Source of the DNA: JAGVSR01 sp031413815
GTDB lineage: Bacteria > Pseudomonadota > Alphaproteobacteria > Rhizobiales > Hyphomicrobiaceae
Assembly (NCBI GenBank): GCA_031413815.1
Contig: JANOFU010000098.1
Span: forward strand, 12,543 to 76,542
Length of the DNA: 64,000 bases
Direction of reading: 5' to 3'
Part shown: positions 62,247 to 64,000 of the stretch, piece after piece
Layout: every line of letters begins with the position of its first letter
Numbering within the stretch: position 1 is the stretch's first letter
The notes under the pieces: generated by a model
What the model was told of the DNA's origin: nothing
The model's input: only the letters and a program-made list of their open reading frames with translations
The model's database searches: none
Program-made: the position numbers and the translations under genes

Positions 62247-63836
62247 ATGATTGTCTCCCTTCGCATCGCGTCCGCCGCGAGTTTCACAACATTGGTTTGC
62301 TGCGCGACCGATGCAGACGCCCAGAGCCGCATCGGCGCGGCGTTTCGCGTCGTCAACACGGTGACGGCCGACCAGCGCGTGATCATCAAGGGCGACGGCG
62401 TCAATCAGAACGAGACGGTTGAAGTCGGGCCCGGCGGCCTGGGCGAACTGAAGTTCGACGACGACACCAAAGTCGCGATCGGCGCTGGCGGGCGGCTGAA
62501 GCTCGACAAGTTCGTCTATGATCCCAACAAGAGCACGGGCGACTTGGCAGTCTCGCTGACCAAAGGCGCGTTCCGGTTCATTACGGGTGTGGCCCGCAAG
62601 CGCGACTACCAGATCAAGACGCCTGGCGCGTCGATCTCGGTGCGCGGCACCGTGTTCGACGTCTACATCGCGCAGAACGGCGCGGAATATGTGCTGCTGC
62701 ACGAAGGCTCGATCGAAGTGTGCCAAGGCGATGGCCTCGACAAGACCCGCTGCCAAGTTGTCGAGAACCCGTGCAACGTCGTGCGCGTGTCGCCCCAGGG
62801 CAGCGTCGCCCAGCCGATCGGTTGGACCGACAGGCAGAGCGAACTCGATGTCACCTTCAGTGAAGCCTTTCCATTCGTCTTGAACCCACCGGAAGTCGAC
62901 CCCGAAGTCCACCATACGCGCGCTGAGGTCGAAGCGAACACGTGCCCCAAGCGGACGCCGCGCCAGCAGAACCGCGCGGACCTCTATGAGCCGGACGTGC
63001 CGTCATCACCGCCGCTGCAAAAGGTGACACAGATCCCACAGCAATCGTCGCCACCGCCGCCTCCGGCTGGCGTTCCTGAGCCGCCAACCGGCGACACGCC
63101 ACCACCCACCAATTGGACAGGTGTTTATGTGGGCGTACATGGCGGACGGACGACGGGAGATTACAAGTCCGAGACGCAGTGCGCAGATGAGGCAAACTAC
63201 TTTGGTTCGTTCTCTCCATCGCCGATCAACATTTGCAGCAGCGATGGCGTCACACCACCGTCCGGCGATCCGGCGGGCTACGAACTTGACTCAACGGGTG
63301 CCACAGGTGGCGTGCAAGCCGGTGCGAACCTGCAGATTGGTGCCATCGTCGTTGGACTCGAAGCCGATGTCTCGCGGACCACGATCGACGACAGTGTCGA
63401 TGTGCCAATTGGCGGCTCGGAGATTTTTTTCAACTACCGGCTGGAACAGAAGATGGAATGGTTCGGCACGGTACGCGGCCGCGTCGGTCTGGCATTCGGC
63501 AATGTCATAGTCTATGGCACGGGCGGATTGGCCCTTGGCGATGTGTCCTACGGCATCGCGTTCGACAACGTGGGGCTCGACGCTGGGGGCTCGCAGCAGA
63601 CAAGTCGCACCAAAGTTGGCTGGACAGCTGGCGGCGGTTTCGAGATCGCGTTCGGTGCGTTTTCGCTGCGCTCGGAGTATCTTTATTACGACCTTGGCAC
63701 CGAGAACCTGCGAACGGAAGTTATCGCCGAATTGCCGTTCATCGCCGGCCCCATCAGCACAGGCGCATTCGTGACCCCCGATTTCGACACTTCAGGCCAC
63801 GTGGCCCGCATCGGCTTGAATTACCGGCTGAACTAA
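62247..63836 (+). CDS. FecR-domain protein fused to an outer-membrane beta-barrel
   Basis: 529 aa. Signal peptide (cleavage after ADA, about residue 25). The FecR domain (about 28-190) carries ASISVRGTVFDVYIAQNG and a cysteine pair in CQGDGLDKTRC, paralogous to the protein encoded at 38317. A Pro-rich linker (about 255-298) leads to an OmpA/RopB-like porin-type barrel (about 300-529) starting NWTGVYVGVHGG and ending HVARIGLNYRLN with the outer-membrane C-terminal signature. The topology would place FecR in the periplasm under a small barrel. ATG 62247 is chosen as the start of the signal peptide; a frame to 62211 is open. Confidence 0.85.
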   Translation: MIVSLRIASAASFTTLVCCATDADAQSRIGAAFRVVNTVTADQRVIIKGDGVNQNETVEVGPGGLGELKFDDDTKVAIGAGGRLKLDKFVYDPNKSTGDLAVSLTKGAFRFITGVARKRDYQIKTPGASISVRGTVFDVYIAQNGAEYVLLHEGSIEVCQGDGLDKTRCQVVENPCNVVRVSPQGSVAQPIGWTDRQSELDVTFSEAFPFVLNPPEVDPEVHHTRAEVEANTCPKRTPRQQNRADLYEPDVPSSPPLQKVTQIPQQSSPPPPPAGVPEPPTGDTPPPTNWTGVYVGVHGGRTTGDYKSETQCADEANYFGSFSPSPINICSSDGVTPPSGDPAGYELDSTGATGGVQAGANLQIGAIVVGLEADVSRTTIDDSVDVPIGGSEIFFNYRLEQKMEWFGTVRGRVGLAFGNVIVYGTGGLALGDVSYGIAFDNVGLDAGGSQQTSRTKVGWTAGGGFEIAFGAFSLRSEYLYYDLGTENLRTEVIAELPFIAGPISTGAFVTPDFDTSGHVARIGLNYRLN

Positions 63837-64000
63837 AATACCGCCCTCCGCGCTATGACGCCCCCCCGCCAAACAGCCGACGCATTGTACCGGGTCATGA
63901 GCGTGCAATCTAGTCTACCTCTCGTTGATCAGATAAGTTCAACTCACGCGCGCCGACTCTAGTGTTGGCGTGAAAACAGTCGACGCTCGAATCCAGCGTG

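Noticed and set aside
61866..62915. A 349-codon minus-strand frame across the intergenic region and FecR–barrel gene
   Set aside because: Antisense to the FecR domain, which has clear homology on the plus strand; the remainder covers the CtrA-type box.

Overview
The window is chromosomal DNA of an alphaproteobacterium, most likely of the order Hyphomicrobiales (Rhizobiales). I base this on several things. There is a DivL-type kinase with tyrosine in place of the phospho-accepting histidine. A TsaE–sugar-kinase fusion sits beside murU. AccD has lost its zinc ligands. FtsZ has a very long C-terminal linker. There is a FYDLxRDP-family (TIGR02300) protein, iron promoters with Irr-type boxes, and a CtrA-type box. 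G+C is high by eye. The species cannot be named from the sequence.

Layout. 1–11231 (+): the 3' part of divL, then tsaE–amgK, murU, addB, addA and trxA, tightly packed. A bidirectional terminator separates this from 11303–23923 (–): folC, accD, trpA, an RND efflux pump/adaptor pair lying between trpA and trpB, then trpB, trpF, a TRIC-type membrane protein, lapA, ihfB and sppA. 24127–29662 (–) carries rpsA, cmk, a MOSC protein and aroA. Between rpsA and cmk sits a small insertion: a displaced second cmk 3' end plus a toxin–antitoxin pair whose toxin is frameshifted. 29878–30476 (+) holds a zinc-ribbon protein and tRNA-Ala(GGC). 30548–36536 (–) is iron-related: a TonB-dependent siderophore receptor, and an imelysin/di-haem protein operon. 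36585–39501 holds a membrane protein with a peptidoglycan-binding-like domain, a small unknown gene and a FecR-domain protein. 39555–60997 (–) is ligA, bamD, lpxC and the division/cell-wall (dcw) cluster ftsZ-ftsA-ftsQ-ddl // murB-murC-murG-ftsW-murD-mraY-murF-murE, interrupted at // by two toxin–antitoxin modules on the opposite strand. The window closes with an unknown membrane protein and a FecR–outer-membrane-barrel fusion preceded by a CtrA-type box.

How the genes work together. The dcw genes make UDP-MurNAc-pentapeptide and lipid II and build the Z-ring. LpxC and BamD serve outer-membrane assembly. AmgK/MurU probably feed recycled MurNAc back to the UDP-MurNAc pool. AddAB and LigA serve DNA repair and replication.

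Most notable observation: the siderophore-receptor gene and the imelysin operon share a near-identical promoter block (Irr-like box, -35, 16-bp spacer, -10). It is followed by leaders of about 80 nt that can each fold into three consecutive hairpins whose stems differ by compensating changes. This looks like a structured RNA leader, possibly undescribed, shared by two unrelated iron genes.
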